The notes beneath the pieces were generated by a model that was not told the DNA's origin, did not search any database, and saw only the letters and a list, made by a program, of their open reading frames with translations. A stretch of DNA of 5,519 nucleotides from Bacteroidota bacterium (GTDB lineage Bacteria > Bacteroidota > Bacteroidia > J057): positions 1-5,519 of the forward strand of contig CAUJFT010000233.1 of the NCBI GenBank assembly GCA_963169475.1, in the 5' to 3' direction. Positions 4,980 to 5,519 of the stretch are shown here, piece after piece (the stretch's first letter is position 1; each line of letters opens with the position of its first letter). The position numbers and the translations under genes are program-made.

Positions 4980-5519
4980 ATGGGTATCTTAGACCTATTG
5001 ATTAATATAACCGGACAAAGGTTGGTATTCCCTTTTTATCACGTAGTGAGTGATGAAATATTGCCGCACGTCCGGAATTTATATTCTGTGAAATCTGTTA
5101 AGGTTTTTCGGAAAGAGTTAGATTTTTTTCTTAGACATTATCAACCTTTGGATGTCGAAGATGTCGAATCTTTGGCACAATCAGGGGAAAAATATTCAAA
5201 AAAAGGGATATTACTATCATTTGATGACGGGCATAGGGAGTGTTTTGAGATTATTGCTCCGATATTACAGGAAAAGGGTATTCCTGCGATTTTTTTTGTT
5301 AATAGCGCATTTGTGGATAATCAAGCATTATTTTTCCGTTACAAAGTTAGTCTTTGTATAGAAAGGCTAAACACACTTCCGGAAAAGCACTTTATACTAT
5401 CGAAAATTAGCTCTCTGATAGGTTTACCTTTTGCAAATAAACAAATGATTCGGAAATATCTTCTTTCATTAGGTTATCATGAAGAGAAGATGATACAAGC
5501 GATTGCCGATGTATTAGCA
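4980..5519 (+). CDS. polysaccharide deacetylase (NodB/CE4 family), 3' end outside the window
   Basis: The frame is open from the ATG at 4980 to the window edge, giving 180 residues with no stop codon; it continues to the right. It belongs to the carbohydrate esterase 4 (NodB-homology) family, metal-dependent enzymes that remove N- or O-acetyl groups from surface polysaccharides or peptidoglycan. The N-terminal strand FPFYHVVSDE (17-26) and LLSFDDGHRECFEIIAPIL (78-96) are typical. In SFDDG (80-84), D82 should be the catalytic base and D83 a metal ligand. IPAIFFVNSAFVDN (101-114) is the next conserved strand. The helical stretch from about 118 onward is an insertion seen in some subfamilies before the second motif (HxxxH), which lies beyond the edge. 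I see no signal peptide at MGILDLLINITGQRLV, which suggests a cytoplasmic member. No in-frame start lies upstream after the TAA at 4944. The sugar substrate cannot be told. Confidence 0.85.
   Translation, partial: MGILDLLINITGQRLVFPFYHVVSDEILPHVRNLYSVKSVKVFRKELDFFLRHYQPLDVEDVESLAQSGEKYSKKGILLSFDDGHRECFEIIAPILQEKGIPAIFFVNSAFVDNQALFFRYKVSLCIERLNTLPEKHFILSKISSLIGLPFANKQMIRKYLLSLGYHEEKMIQAIADVLA

Noticed and set aside
5152..5361. Plus-strand open frame of 69 codons
   Set aside because: It is a shifted-frame shadow of the deacetylase gene, whose own frame shows the SFDDG motif and runs to the window edge.

Overview
The window looks like a chromosomal segment of a Bacteroidota bacterium. Three lines of evidence support this. 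First, it carries the Bacteroidota-type GlmU-like sugar nucleotidyltransferase/acetyltransferase. Second, its RecA closely follows the Bacteroidota pattern as I remember it (DAEHAFDRIYA, GDSKMGLQARLMSQALRKM). Third, the gene starts lack Shine-Dalgarno sequences and are preceded by TTG/TTTG-N19-21-TAnnTTTG promoters, the distinctive -33/-7 consensus of this phylum. Base composition is AT-rich, with very AT-rich gaps between genes.

Layout: a promoter with an overlapping palindrome (49-89) drives the GlmU-like gene (112-1344, +). A convergent gap with several hairpins (1345-1614) separates it from surE (1615-2391, -). A 391-base divergent spacer (2392-2782) holds two outward promoters, one for surE and one for an uncharacterised DUF6915-like gene with an extra C-terminal half (2783-3391, +). 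A long hairpin and a promoter precede recA (3570-4661, +), and a perfect 19-bp hairpin follows it. A 318-base spacer (4662-4979) contains a block with coding-like GC content that may be a decayed gene end or a structured RNA. Finally, a polysaccharide deacetylase (4980 to the window end, +) is cut by the right edge; its open frame has no stop in the window.

Every gene appears to be transcribed alone from its own promoter, so the window is not one operon or pathway. The functions are housekeeping: cell-envelope sugar-nucleotide metabolism (GlmU-like), nucleotide phosphatase (SurE), recombinational repair (RecA) and probable surface or cell-wall carbohydrate deacetylation. I found no mobile element, CRISPR array, tRNA or rRNA. 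I see no clear new system. The least understood items are the C-terminal half of the DUF6915-like protein, the block downstream of recA, and the palindrome over the first promoter.
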